A stretch of DNA of 23,749 nt from positions 1-23,749 of the forward strand of contig JAFAHP010000028.1 in assembly GCA_019237175.1 (NCBI GenBank), read 5' to 3'. Every line of letters starts with the position of its first letter. The stretch's first letter is position 1. Source of the stretch: Alphaproteobacteria bacterium. Its GTDB lineage: Bacteria; Pseudomonadota; Alphaproteobacteria; ATCC43930; CGMCC-115725. Positions 1 through 7,954 of the stretch are shown here, one piece after another. Made by a program: the position numbers and the translations under genes. Below the pieces are notes generated by a model. That model did not search any database. It was not told the DNA's origin and was given only the letters and a program-made list of their open reading frames with translations.

Positions 1-33
1 CGCCGGCTTTTGGGCGAAGCCAACGATCCGTGA
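1..33 (+). CDS. possible 3' end of an upstream gene (partial)
   Basis: Frame 1 is open from the window edge and ends at a TGA at 31-33, giving only ten residues ending in GEANDP. The following GTG at 30 overlaps this stop as GTGA. Ten codons are too few to recognise a protein, and an open frame this short is expected by chance, so this is only a possible gene tail. Confidence 0.15.
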   Translation, partial: RRLLGEANDP

Positions 34-233
34 GGGGACATATGGACAGCCGACGGACGTCGAGTGCATCTTGGCCGGTCACAAACCACCTCCACCCTCG
101 CCGCTTCCGCAATCCCCGGCTCACCCCCGGGTTTTCGCCCGACGGGCCATCCCCCCGGGTCACGCCGGCGAGGGGTGATCGGTCGCATAGCCCGCAGGCC
201 GGGGAAGAGGAGGGGGGGCTGCCCGTCTCGAGC

Positions 234-413
234 GTGACATATCCCACCCGAACCGAATGTCTGGAGCAGATCCTGCGCGCCTTTGCCGATATCGTCGATC
301 GAGACGACATTCATCAGGCGGCGGAACGTTTGGACTTTGTGCAACAATGGATTAAATCCGAGGCGGAGCGCACCGCGGCCGATCCAATATTTGCTGATTT
401 ACGGCTCGTTTGA
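234..413 (+). CDS. small hypothetical protein, convergent with flgM
   Basis: The product is not recognised. The open frame runs from a GTG at 30, but the first 68 codons give an Arg/Pro/Ser-rich string that looks like translated non-coding DNA. From the in-frame GTG at 234 the product (59 residues) looks like a soluble amphipathic helical protein, with segments LEQILRAFADIVDR and ERLDFVQQWIKSEAE. A purine-rich stretch (206-219) lies upstream but is rather far from that GTG, so the start is uncertain. It faces the flgM end about 100 bases away and has no visible flagellar signature. It could be a genuine small cytosolic protein, the tail of a broken gene, or chance. Confidence 0.35.
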   Translation: MTYPTRTECLEQILRAFADIVDRDDIHQAAERLDFVQQWIKSEAERTAADPIFADLRLV

Positions 414-510
414 TCATCGCTCACCGTGTTCACCCCGGTTACGGCACTGAAGCTCTGGATCCGCAGAAATGCTGAGATTGTCCATCGATATCATGATCAT
501 ATTCGGGCGA

Positions 511-831
511 TCAGGGATCGTTTGAAGACGACAACAGGCTTTCGATTTCCATTATCTTTTCCGCGATCAGCTGCGGATCGGCGCGATATGTGCCGGAATT
601 CAACGCCTCCTGAAGCTGCGCAACTTGCAGCCGATTTATCGCGGGTACGGTTGCGGAGCTCTGCGAAATCGTCGTGAGCACCGCCTCGGCCCGGCTCAGG
701 TCGGCGGTGTCGATGGCGGAAACCGCACCTGTCTGTGGTTTGGGCGTCGTCGCCGGCTGCGATGCGGGCTCGCGGGCGGATGTGACACCCGAAACGTCGA
801 TCGCGTTCACGCCCGGGATCGGATCAGCCAT
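511..831 (-). CDS. flgM: FlgM, anti-sigma-28 factor
   Basis: FlgM binds and inhibits the flagellar sigma factor FliA (sigma-28) and is exported once the hook is complete, releasing late transcription. The ATG at 831 is chosen because GGAGG lies 7 bases upstream; the frame extends to 900, but those residues are Arg-rich and not FlgM-like. The 106-residue product has a Thr/Pro/Ala-rich, probably disordered N-terminal half and a C-terminal helical part (INRLQVAQLQEALNSGTYRA, then IAEKIMEIESLL) that matches the family pattern of a helix, G-x-Y, then IAEK/L. It is the last gene after fliC, fliD and fliS, 14 bases beyond fliS, rather than next to flgN as in enterobacteria. Its presence implies a fliA gene elsewhere in the genome. 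FlgM is poorly conserved; the call rests on the C-terminal motif plus context. Confidence 0.85.
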   Translation of the reverse strand: MADPIPGVNAIDVSGVTSAREPASQPATTPKPQTGAVSAIDTADLSRAEAVLTTISQSSATVPAINRLQVAQLQEALNSGTYRADPQLIAEKIMEIESLLSSSNDP

Positions 832-845
832 TGCTTTCCTCCAGG

Positions 846-1250
846 TCAGCCCGAACCTTCGCCGTGTGCCGGTGCGGCATCGGGAAATGCTCGACGCCAT
901 GCTGTTCCGAGCTGTTCGATGACAACCCGTCCGGCGGCAACCGCTTCCGCGTCATCAACCGCATTGCCGCGGAGAATCGCTGCAAGCACAAAACGATAGA
1001 CCGGGGCGAGGCATTCGCTGAGGCGGCCCGGTTCGCTGCCGCTCAACCCCAGCAGGAATTCGATCAGCTTCCCCGCCGAACCGAGCGCCCGTGCTTTTGC
1101 CGGCCGGTCGGCGGCGGCGATACTGCCTTCGGCCTGCAGCAAAAACGCTTGGGTCGCATCCAGCGCCATTTTCATGAAGTCCTCAGGCGCTGCACCAATC
1201 CCGGCTACGGCGCGATAAGCCGAGAGGGCGCCGCGCCCTTCATCCGCCAT
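846..1250 (-). CDS. fliS: FliS, flagellin export chaperone
   Basis: FliS is a cytoplasmic helical-bundle chaperone that wraps the C-terminus of flagellin, stops premature polymerisation and delivers it to the export gate. The sequence is all-helical, with the family pattern near the N-terminus (LSAYRAV), a central helix (FLLQAEGSIAAADRPAKARAL) and LIEFLLGLSG followed by LAPVYRFVLAAI. Length (about 134 residues) is normal. Two starts are possible: ATG at 1250, or a TTG at 1256 with GGAGG placed a better 5 bases upstream; both lie just after the fliD stop (1258-1260). In enteric bacteria FliS also contacts FlgM, which fits its position next to flgM. Confidence 0.88.
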   Translation of the reverse strand: MADEGRGALSAYRAVAGIGAAPEDFMKMALDATQAFLLQAEGSIAAADRPAKARALGSAGKLIEFLLGLSGSEPGRLSECLAPVYRFVLAAILRGNAVDDAEAVAAGRVVIEQLGTAWRRAFPDAAPAHGEGSG

Positions 1251-1257
1251 CTCCAAC

Positions 1258-2868
1258 TCAGCCTCCCGACGAGCCGGACCCGCTCGAACCAGAACCGGAT
1301 CCCTGATTAAAATAGGTGCTCAAAAAATTGCTGACTGTCGTCAGTTGCGACAATGTGGCTTGCGCCTGACCCCACTGTGCCGTCAAGGCCGCGGTCTCCT
1401 GCTGCGCGGCCTGTTGCAGCTGTGCGATCTGCTGGTTCATCGAGGTGATCGTGCTGTTGAGGTTATTGATCTCTCCGGTAACACCGCCCCCCGTGCTCGA
1501 CAGTGCGGCGTTCAGGAGGCTGCTCAACGTGCTGTACACACCTTGACTGACCGTGACCTGTCCGAGCGCGCCGGTTACGCCCGAGGCGATTTGCAACGTC
1601 AAACCCTGTGCCGGGCCGGCGCCGCCGACCACCAACTCACCATTGGTGCCGCTGGCGGTTTGGCCATTGACCGTACCGGTTGTCGACGCGCCGGAATTGT
1701 TGGTAACATTGATCGGATAGACGCCGGGCTGCGCGCCGCCGGTGTCCTGGACCGCGACGTTGGAATTGCTGGCGACCGCAAAAGAACCGAGGAGCCCCGC
1801 GACCGCCGCGTAGTTCGCCTGAGCCGCGCTCTGAAATGTCTGATCATTCAGCGACACCGTCCCGTCCTGGTTGATCGTGAAGCCGACAGCCCCCAGCGAG
1901 TCGTATTGCGTACCCGCCGTCTGGCCCCTCGCTGGGCTGCTGATCGCATTCAAGAGGCTGTTGCGCAAAACCTGCAAGCCGACATCACCGAGCAGCGGGC
2001 CGGCGCCGCTGCTCGGGCTGTACGAGGAATACTGATTGATCGTTTGCAGCACATTGTTGAGTGCCGATACTACCGCGTCCGCCGCCTGGTCGAGCGCCGA
2101 GACATTTTGGGCGACGGTGACGGTGGCGTTACCGCTGCCGGTCAGGGTCAGGCTCAAACCCGGCACGACATTCGTGACGGTGTTGGAACTGTTGGTGATC
2201 GGGACCCCGTTCAGCGAAAACCCGGCGTTTGTCGCGGCCTGGTTGAGGGCCAGCCCGGATGATGCGTTGGGGCTGTAGTTAAACCCGGCTTCGCCGCCGG
2301 CCCCGCTGACCGTGAAGGCGGCCGCGGCGCCGGTATTGGTGCCGGTCAGCGACAGGTGATAATTTGTGCCGTCGTACACGACCGCTGCAGTCACGCCGGC
2401 ATTGGCCTGATTGATCGCGTTGGCGATGCCGCTCAATGTATCCTGGCCGCTGGCGATATCGATGGTGACGGGCGACCCGCTGCCGACCTGGATCGTGATC
2501 GATCCGGCGCCAAACGTCGAGCTGGCGCTGGTAAAACCGGCGGAGAGCAGGCTTTGCGCTTCGGCCAGCTGAATGTTGGTGAGGTTGTAGGTTCCGGGAG
2601 ATGCGGCATTGGTCACGCTGGCGCTGACCGTGCCGCTCGGCGATGTCGTCACCGACCGCTGCGCCAGGGTTTGGACATCCGCCAGGCCGGCGAGCGCCGA
2701 TTGCAGACCGGACAGCGCGCTTTGCACCTTCCCCAGCGCCGAAATCTGGGTCTGGATCGGCTGCTCCTGATTCTGCAAGGCGGTCGCCGGCGCCTGGTAG
2801 GCGGCGCTCGCCTGCTGAATAAGCGTCGCAATCTCGGATGAGCTGAGGACGCTTCCTACTCCCGACAT
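1258..2868 (-). CDS. fliD: FliD, filament cap protein (HAP2)
   Basis: FliD forms the pentameric cap at the filament tip under which flagellin monomers fold. The 536-residue product begins with a FliD N-terminal domain (SSEIATLIQQASAAYQAPAT, then a coiled-coil with SALGKVQSALSGLQSAL). It carries a hook-IN type segment near residue 125-165 (GSITIQVGSG to GQDTLSGIANAINQ), and ends with a helical C-terminal domain (INNLNSTITSMNQQIAQLQQ). The middle is Ala/Gly/Ser/Thr-rich as usual for exposed domains. After the terminal helix it ends in a Gly/Ser tail of about 15 residues. ATG at 2868 has GGAG 6 bases upstream. Downstream of fliC and directly followed by fliS. Confidence 0.95.
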   Translation of the reverse strand: MSGVGSVLSSSEIATLIQQASAAYQAPATALQNQEQPIQTQISALGKVQSALSGLQSALAGLADVQTLAQRSVTTSPSGTVSASVTNAASPGTYNLTNIQLAEAQSLLSAGFTSASSTFGAGSITIQVGSGSPVTIDIASGQDTLSGIANAINQANAGVTAAVVYDGTNYHLSLTGTNTGAAAAFTVSGAGGEAGFNYSPNASSGLALNQAATNAGFSLNGVPITNSSNTVTNVVPGLSLTLTGSGNATVTVAQNVSALDQAADAVVSALNNVLQTINQYSSYSPSSGAGPLLGDVGLQVLRNSLLNAISSPARGQTAGTQYDSLGAVGFTINQDGTVSLNDQTFQSAAQANYAAVAGLLGSFAVASNSNVAVQDTGGAQPGVYPINVTNNSGASTTGTVNGQTASGTNGELVVGGAGPAQGLTLQIASGVTGALGQVTVSQGVYSTLSSLLNAALSSTGGGVTGEINNLNSTITSMNQQIAQLQQAAQQETAALTAQWGQAQATLSQLTTVSNFLSTYFNQGSGSGSSGSGSSGG

Positions 2869-2880
2869 GGACTACTCCGC

Positions 2881-2926
2881 CCTTGCGGGGAAGGACCGGC
2901 CCGCTCAATCGCGGGTGAACGGGTCC
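2881..2926 (-). terminator. hairpins between fliC and fliD (processing or attenuator site)
   Basis: On the minus strand the 80-base gap after fliC contains a nested hairpin: GGACC (2926-2922) pairs with GGTCC (2897-2893), enclosing CCCGC-GATTGA-GCGGG (2915-2900). A second small hairpin follows, CCTT-CCCCGC-AAGG (2894-2881), just before the fliD Shine-Dalgarno. There is no U-tract, so this is not a classical intrinsic terminator. It may instead stabilise the fliC message end or reduce read-through to fliD. The pairing is directly visible; the function is inferred. Confidence 0.35.
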
Positions 2927-2948
2927 CTCACCGAGCCGTTTGCGGTGC

Positions 2949-4451
2949 TTACTGCAGCAGTTTCAGGAACGACTGTTGCAGTGCGTTCGACTGCGACAAC
3001 GCGGAAATCCCGGCCTGCTGCAAGATCTCCTGCTGCGTCAGTTCGGTCGTGACTTGCGGGATGTTCGCATCCTGGATGACCGACCGCGCCGACGTCAGAT
3101 TGGTATCGGTGGTCTGCAGGTTCGACGCCGTTGCCTGCAGCCGCTGCTGGACGGCGCCGAGTTGGGCACCGATATTTTCGAGTTGCTGCAGCGCAAAGCT
3201 GACGGTGTTCAAGGCCGCGTTCGCCCCGGAGATCGTGCTGACATTGACCCCGGCCAGGGTCGTCAGCGCCGAGTTGGTATTGAGTCCGATATCCGAGGCC
3301 GCCGCGGACAGGGCGAAGGGCGAGTTCGATTGCACCGTGACCAGACCCTGGACGGTGGCCGCGGCGACATCCCCGCCGCCGGTGCCGAGCGTAACCGTCG
3401 TGGTTCCGCCGGCCGCCAGTGTCCCGGTGCCGGCAAAACCGCTGATCGAAATGTTGTCGCCCTGCGCCTGGGTCAGGACCAGCTGGTTGTTCGAGTTGAC
3501 GGTCGCGGTAACGCCGGTCGTCCCCGTTTCCTGATTGATCGCGCTGACCAGCGATTGGAGACCACTCTGCGACACGGTCGACACGGTCGCGGCAATGTTG
3601 ACCGTGTTGGTCGGCGTCGCACCGTTGCCGTTGCCGAGGGTGAACGAGAGGGTACCCGCTCCGACCGTAAACGCGACGCTGGTGTCGGCGGCCGCGGTCA
3701 CGTTGGTCTTCGGGGTCGCGGCATTGATCGACGCGGCGACGTCTTTTGCCGCTTCGGGCGCGGTAACCGTGATATTGGCGCTGCCGGCCGAACCGGAAAC
3801 ACCGATAGTACCTGCGGTAAAGGCGCCGGCGCCGGCGGCGGTGATCGCGTAGGAATTGCCCGAATTGTCGCCAACACCACCCGATACACTCCCATCGGTG
3901 GCATAAAGCCCGGCTGCGGCAGCCGAAGATTGGTTGACGCCGAGCTGGGCCGCCGCGGTGCTCGCGATCGATAGACCGATAGTCTGACCCTCGGACGGAC
4001 CGACTTGAAACTGCACCCCGTTGAATGAGCCGTCGAGCAGATTGAGGCCGTTGAACTGGGTTTGCGACGAAATCGTGCTCACCTGGGTCTGCAATTGCGA
4101 GACCACTTGCTGAAGCGATTGCAATTGCTGGGCGGTATTGAGCCCGTTGGCAGCCTGATTGGCGATATTTTGAATCTGTTCGAGCAGATTGATCTGCTGC
4201 GTCACGCCGCCATTCGCGGTCTGCACCAACGAAATGCCTTGGTTGACGTTGGAGACGGCCTGCTGAGTGCCGCCAATCTGGATTGTGAACCCTTGCGCCG
4301 CAATGTATCCGGCGGGATTGTCGGCAGGACTGTTGATCGCCTGTCCGGAGGACAGTTCCTGCTCGAGCTTATTCGCCGCGTTCGCGGTGTTTGACAAAGC
4401 ATTCAACGCAAAAAGCGCGTCGACGTTGGTGTTGATGGCTCCTGCCAGCAT
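2949..4451 (-). CDS. fliC: flagellin, filament subunit
   Basis: This is the structural subunit of the flagellar filament, exported through the hollow filament. The start is the ATG at 4451, with AGGAG about 7 bases upstream; the open frame extends to 4520, but the extra residues are Arg-rich and untypical. The 500-residue protein has the flagellin N-terminal D0/D1 pattern (INTNVDALFALNAL, LSSGQAINSPADNPAGY, ISLVQTANGG) and the C-terminal D1/D0 pattern (LGAVQQRLQATASNL, then SALSQSNALQQSFLKLLQ). Between them lies a variable Ala/Thr/Gly/Val-rich region with hook-IN-like pieces (about residues 245-390). It is the only flagellin gene in the window, preceded by a sigma-28-like promoter and followed by fliD. 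Confidence 0.95.
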   Translation of the reverse strand: MLAGAINTNVDALFALNALSNTANAANKLEQELSSGQAINSPADNPAGYIAAQGFTIQIGGTQQAVSNVNQGISLVQTANGGVTQQINLLEQIQNIANQAANGLNTAQQLQSLQQVVSQLQTQVSTISSQTQFNGLNLLDGSFNGVQFQVGPSEGQTIGLSIASTAAAQLGVNQSSAAAAGLYATDGSVSGGVGDNSGNSYAITAAGAGAFTAGTIGVSGSAGSANITVTAPEAAKDVAASINAATPKTNVTAAADTSVAFTVGAGTLSFTLGNGNGATPTNTVNIAATVSTVSQSGLQSLVSAINQETGTTGVTATVNSNNQLVLTQAQGDNISISGFAGTGTLAAGGTTTVTLGTGGGDVAAATVQGLVTVQSNSPFALSAAASDIGLNTNSALTTLAGVNVSTISGANAALNTVSFALQQLENIGAQLGAVQQRLQATASNLQTTDTNLTSARSVIQDANIPQVTTELTQQEILQQAGISALSQSNALQQSFLKLLQ

Positions 4452-4544
4452 GACTTGCTCCTGGCGCCGGCAGCGCGATCGTAGCGCGCGGGCGCGTCGA
4501 GGGGATCCTCGGCGCCTCATGACAGCGATCGCGGGCGCCTCAAT
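4452..4544 (-). promoter_or_regulatory. structured fliC leader (5' UTR) with repeated GGCGCC
   Basis: The predicted fliC leader of roughly 85-90 bases contains three copies of the self-complementary hexamer GGCGCC, at 4534-4539, 4511-4516 and 4463-4468. It also has two GCGATCG-containing stretches. Any two GGCGCC copies can pair. The third copy directly abuts the AGGAG ribosome-binding site (about 4458-4462), so alternative pairings could hide or free it. The repeats are seen; a role in translation control is inference. Confidence 0.4.
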
Positions 4545-4571
4545 CTATCAGACGGACACCGGAATGATTTG
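4545..4571 (-). promoter_or_regulatory. sigma-28-like promoter of the fliC group
   Basis: Reading the minus strand, CAAA (4571-4568) is followed by exactly 15 bases and then TCTGATAG (4552-4545). The enteric FliA consensus is TAAA-N15-GCCGATAA. The -35 matches at 3 of 4 bases and the -10 at 5 of 8, including the central GATA, with ideal spacing. It lies about 95 bases upstream of the fliC start, where a flagellin promoter is expected, and flgM in the same locus implies that sigma-28 exists. The rest of the 296-base gap between flgL and fliC (4452-4747) holds no ORF I can support. Confidence 0.6.
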
Positions 4572-4747
4572 TTGCAGGGTTTTTTGCCGAACGTCTATAA
4601 TTCGGGTCAAATTCGCGCCGTTATTGGTGCGGCGTGTGCGCTGTCGAAGTATTGATCCAGCACAGCATAAAGGTTCCGTTCGGCCCGCGTCGAGGCAGAC
4701 CGGGTCGGCGTGGCGCGAGCAGCGAGGGCGGAGTTCGGGCGCGTAGT

Positions 4748-5986
4748 CTATTGAATGACTGAAAAAAGAGACAGGTTCTGAATTTTCGAGAACACCAGTT
4801 CCGCCGCCTGCAGGGCGGTAACGCCCGCGCTGTAATTTGCGATCGCTTGCGGCAGATTTGCGGATTGCAGGGTCGAGAGCTGCGCCTGATCGTTTGTGCT
4901 CGCCGTGCTGTCCGCCGCCTGAACACCCTGGATCTCGGCAAGGTTTGAGCCCAGCGTTGCCTGCGCCGAAAGGATACTGGTTTGCGCGCCATCGAGATTG
5001 ACGATCGCATTTTGAATTTGCTGCGGGGTTGACGACGCCGAGCCCAGCGCGGAAATCAGCCCCTGGATAGTTTGAAACAGGCTCGAAGTGCCGGCGGGGT
5101 TAACAAAAAATTGATCACCCGCTGCGGGGGGTCCGGTAATGCCGATATCCAAGCCGCCGAATTGGAGATCGGAACCGGTCGTGTAGCTGCCGGACGCCAC
5201 AGTGGAACTGGTTGAGATAAAGCCAGCGCTTCCGGGAGCGCCGATGCCGCCGGTCACGGTATAGTTGAGGGTGCCCCCGACGCCGGCGGAAAACACAATC
5301 TCGTATTGTGTTCCGGACAGCCGTGCCGAATTCAGCTGGCTGGTGCCGGTGATCCCCTTAACGGTAACATAGGCGGTCCCGATGTTGGCCGCGGCCGCGG
5401 TCACGGCCACACCATTTTCGCCGGCGGGTACGTTCGCAAAGATGTTCTCGCCAGATACTGCAGCCGCTACTGTAACCGAAGGGGCAATCTCAAGCAGATT
5501 ACCGCCATTATCACCAGTGAATACGACTTGTCCATTGGCCAGCGACGCAAAGGGGGGCGCATTTGTCTTGGTCCCGGCAAAGATATAATTGCCCTCGGCA
5601 TCCTGAGAATTCGCCAGCTGGACAAGTTCTTGCAGCGCGCTTTGCGCCGTGGTGACGAGGGCGCTCTGGGTCGCGGCCGAATTGGTGCCATTGGCGCCCT
5701 CTACCGCGACCTGGCGCAGTTGATTGATCAGGCTGCTGACCTGCTGCAACACGCTCAAGCCGCTCTGGATATCCTGGGTCGCGGCCTGGGCGTTGCCGGC
5801 ATCATAGCTCAAGCGATTGATGGCGCCGGCGAGATCGATCGCCTGGCCGGCGCCGGCCGGGTCGTCGCTGGGGTCGAGCATCGTCTCGCCGGTGGCGATC
5901 TGGCGATTGAGCTGACTGAGGTTGCTTTCTTGCGTCAGCAAGTCGCCGAGCGAGCCGAGCAGGAACTCGTTTGTGCTGATCTGCAT
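4748..5986 (-). CDS. flgL: FlgL, hook-filament junction protein (HAP3)
   Basis: FlgL joins the FlgK ring on the hook to the first flagellin layer. The N-terminus has the flagellin-like pattern (ISTNEFLLGSLGDLLTQESN, LNRQIATGETMLDPSDDPAG) and helical repeats (GLSVLQQVSSLINQLRQVAV). The motif GNYIFAGTKT near residue 135 is typical of FlgL. The C-terminus is helical (LPQAIANYSAGVTALQAAEL, ending in VFSKIQNLSLFSVIQ). At 412 residues it is longer than the enteric protein (about 317), because of extra Gly/Ala/Val-rich sequence in the middle. GGAGG is 8 bases before the ATG. It follows flgK by 29 bases and is the last gene of the flgB-flgL run. Confidence 0.93.
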   Translation of the reverse strand: MQISTNEFLLGSLGDLLTQESNLSQLNRQIATGETMLDPSDDPAGAGQAIDLAGAINRLSYDAGNAQAATQDIQSGLSVLQQVSSLINQLRQVAVEGANGTNSAATQSALVTTAQSALQELVQLANSQDAEGNYIFAGTKTNAPPFASLANGQVVFTGDNGGNLLEIAPSVTVAAAVSGENIFANVPAGENGVAVTAAAANIGTAYVTVKGITGTSQLNSARLSGTQYEIVFSAGVGGTLNYTVTGGIGAPGSAGFISTSSTVASGSYTTGSDLQFGGLDIGITGPPAAGDQFFVNPAGTSSLFQTIQGLISALGSASSTPQQIQNAIVNLDGAQTSILSAQATLGSNLAEIQGVQAADSTASTNDQAQLSTLQSANLPQAIANYSAGVTALQAAELVFSKIQNLSLFSVIQ

Positions 5987-6015
5987 GGACCTCGCCTCCG
6001 CTCTTTGGGTACCCG

Positions 6016-7953
6016 TCAGACCGCTTCGAGCAGGCTTTGGAACAGCGTCTGAGCGGTAGCGATCAACTTTGCCGCCGCCTGATAGGCCTGCTGATAACCG
6101 ACGAGATCCGCCGCCTGTTGGTCGAGGTTGACGCCGGAGACCGATTGCTGGGCGTTTTGGGTTTGCGTCAGGACCGCCTGCGTTGCCTGCGCCGCCGCTT
6201 GCGCTTCCTGGCTGCGGCTGCCGACGTTGGTGACCAGTGTGCTGTAGAAATTGCTGAATGTCTGACCCGATAACAAGTTCTGGTCGGCGAGATTGGCGAG
6301 GCCGACCATGTTGCCGTTACTGCCCGCCCCGCCCGGCGACAAAGTGAAGCGGTCGCCCGCCGCGGCGGAACCGGCGGACAAGGAAATCGGCACGACCTCG
6401 CCGGCCGGGGCCGAACCGGGATAGGCGACCGCGATCTCGGCACCCGAATTCGAGTTGAGGGTCCCGGACGCGATAACCGTATTGTTATTCGACAAGACGT
6501 TGAAATTGGTGTTCGACGTAAATTGCACCGAGAAGGTCTGCCCAAATTGGCTTGCCGGCAGCACGATCGCGCCCGCCGGCAGCGACGAACTGGCGACCGG
6601 GGCGCCGACCGTGGCCTGCACGTTGCCAACGTTCGCGCCGGGTGAGGCGACATAGGCTGAAGCCGCGGCAATCGCAGAAGGATCGCTGATCGCCGTCGTC
6701 AGCGTCTGGGCGGCGGTCGCTGTCGGTTCGATTTTGAAGGTGTCGCCGCTGGCGACGGCACCCGAAACGGCGATCGTCAAACCATCGAAGCTGAGCGTCG
6801 GGCCACTTCCCAGTGCCGTCACCTCTCCGGTCGCCGTGTCGGTGCCCTCGAAGCCGCCGGCGGTGTCGGTGAGGATGAAATCGTCCGGGGTAAAATTGGC
6901 GGGGTCGGTGATCGCGGCAGTCAAACTGCCGGTGCCGGTGTTGCGTTGGGACGCATAGATAGCCGGCCCTGCCACCGAAAAGAGCGGCTGGCCGAGATTG
7001 CCGTTCTGATCGAGCCCCAGCGACTGTTGCGTGTTGACCGCGGCGGCGATGGCCGCGGCGAGTGCGCCGACCGAATCCCCCGCGCTGACCAGTTGGTCGC
7101 GCGCCGCCAACAGCCCGCCGAGCGTTCCGTCAGAAAGGGTCGCCGTGATATCCTGTCCGGTCGGTACATAGGTGAGCGATATCGCGCCGTCGCCATATTG
7201 GCTTTGCCCAGCACCGAGCTGGTAGGCCGTCGCCCCATTCACCAGGGCGGCGCCACCGGACGTATAGACGTCGACGACCCCATTGGCGCCCGCCACGGTG
7301 GTCACGCCGAGCTCTTGAGCCAGCTGCTGCACGAGCTGGTCGCGCTGATCGAGCAGGCTGTTTGGGGGGCCGGCGGCCGCGCCGGTTTGCGCCAGGATCG
7401 CCTGGTTCAATTGGGCAATCTGCTGGGTCAGGCCGTTGACTTGCTGCACCGCGGCGCTTGCTTGATTGTCGATGCTGTCGAGGTTGGTCGCGATCTGGCC
7501 GCCGAGCGAATTGAAGGCGGCGGTCAACGATTTCGCTTGACCGAGAAAGGCTTGACGGTTCGCCTCGCTCGACGGGTCCTGAGCGACCTGGTTCGCAGCC
7601 AAGAAAAAACTGCCGAGCGCCGCTCCGAGGCCGCCGGCACCGCCCGATGCGGTCGGAAACAAGGCCGCGATGTTTTGGGCGTTCGTCTGTGCCACTTGGG
7701 CCGCCTGGTTGGCTGAAGCAGCCTGCACCCCTTGCTGATAAATGAACTGGTCAAACGCTCGCTGAACCGAGGTGACATCGGTTCCCGTCCCGGGCCCGCC
7801 ATCGGTCCCGGGAAGTTCGATTTGACTGACCGACTGAGCGGCGTAGCCCGGTGTGTTGACATTGGCCGTGTTGTTGGACACGGTCTGGATCGCTTCGGTC
7901 GCGGCGGAAAGCCCGCTCAAACCGGTCTGAAGGAGTTGCGACAGACCGCTCAT
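6016..7953 (-). CDS. flgK: FlgK, hook-filament junction protein (HAP1)
   Basis: FlgK forms the first junction ring on the distal hook end after FlgD leaves. The N-terminus carries the rod/hook-family pattern (LQTGLSGLSAATEAIQTVSN, NTANVNTPGYAAQ) and the FlgK-type stretch SSEANRQAFLGQAKSLTAAF near residue 125. The C-terminus has VSGVNLDQQAADLVGYQQAY followed by a terminal helix with TAQTLFQSLLEAV, the hallmark D0 helix. Length is 645 residues against about 547 in enterics, the extra being a low-complexity middle. Start ATG 7953 has AGGGA about 9 bases upstream, one base after the stop of the preceding small gene. Export is expected to need the FlgN chaperone. Confidence 0.95.
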   Translation of the reverse strand: MSGLSQLLQTGLSGLSAATEAIQTVSNNTANVNTPGYAAQSVSQIELPGTDGGPGTGTDVTSVQRAFDQFIYQQGVQAASANQAAQVAQTNAQNIAALFPTASGGAGGLGAALGSFFLAANQVAQDPSSEANRQAFLGQAKSLTAAFNSLGGQIATNLDSIDNQASAAVQQVNGLTQQIAQLNQAILAQTGAAAGPPNSLLDQRDQLVQQLAQELGVTTVAGANGVVDVYTSGGAALVNGATAYQLGAGQSQYGDGAISLTYVPTGQDITATLSDGTLGGLLAARDQLVSAGDSVGALAAAIAAAVNTQQSLGLDQNGNLGQPLFSVAGPAIYASQRNTGTGSLTAAITDPANFTPDDFILTDTAGGFEGTDTATGEVTALGSGPTLSFDGLTIAVSGAVASGDTFKIEPTATAAQTLTTAISDPSAIAAASAYVASPGANVGNVQATVGAPVASSSLPAGAIVLPASQFGQTFSVQFTSNTNFNVLSNNNTVIASGTLNSNSGAEIAVAYPGSAPAGEVVPISLSAGSAAAGDRFTLSPGGAGSNGNMVGLANLADQNLLSGQTFSNFYSTLVTNVGSRSQEAQAAAQATQAVLTQTQNAQQSVSGVNLDQQAADLVGYQQAYQAAAKLIATAQTLFQSLLEAV

Positions 7954-7954
7954 C

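Noticed and set aside
34..45. 12-base match GGGGACATATGG shared with 11310-11321
   Set aside because: In a window of this length several 12-base matches are expected by chance, and the flanks do not agree, so it is not evidence for a shared repeat.
426..677. Small + strand frame overlapping the end of flgM
   Set aside because: Mostly antisense to flgM, no ribosome-binding site, composition unlike the neighbouring proteins.
2940..3974. Open frame of 344 codons on the + strand opposite fliC
   Set aside because: Shadow of the flagellin gene; Arg/Gly-rich and without family features. The same applies to 1345-2262, 5306-6052, 6946-7716 and 17476-18207.
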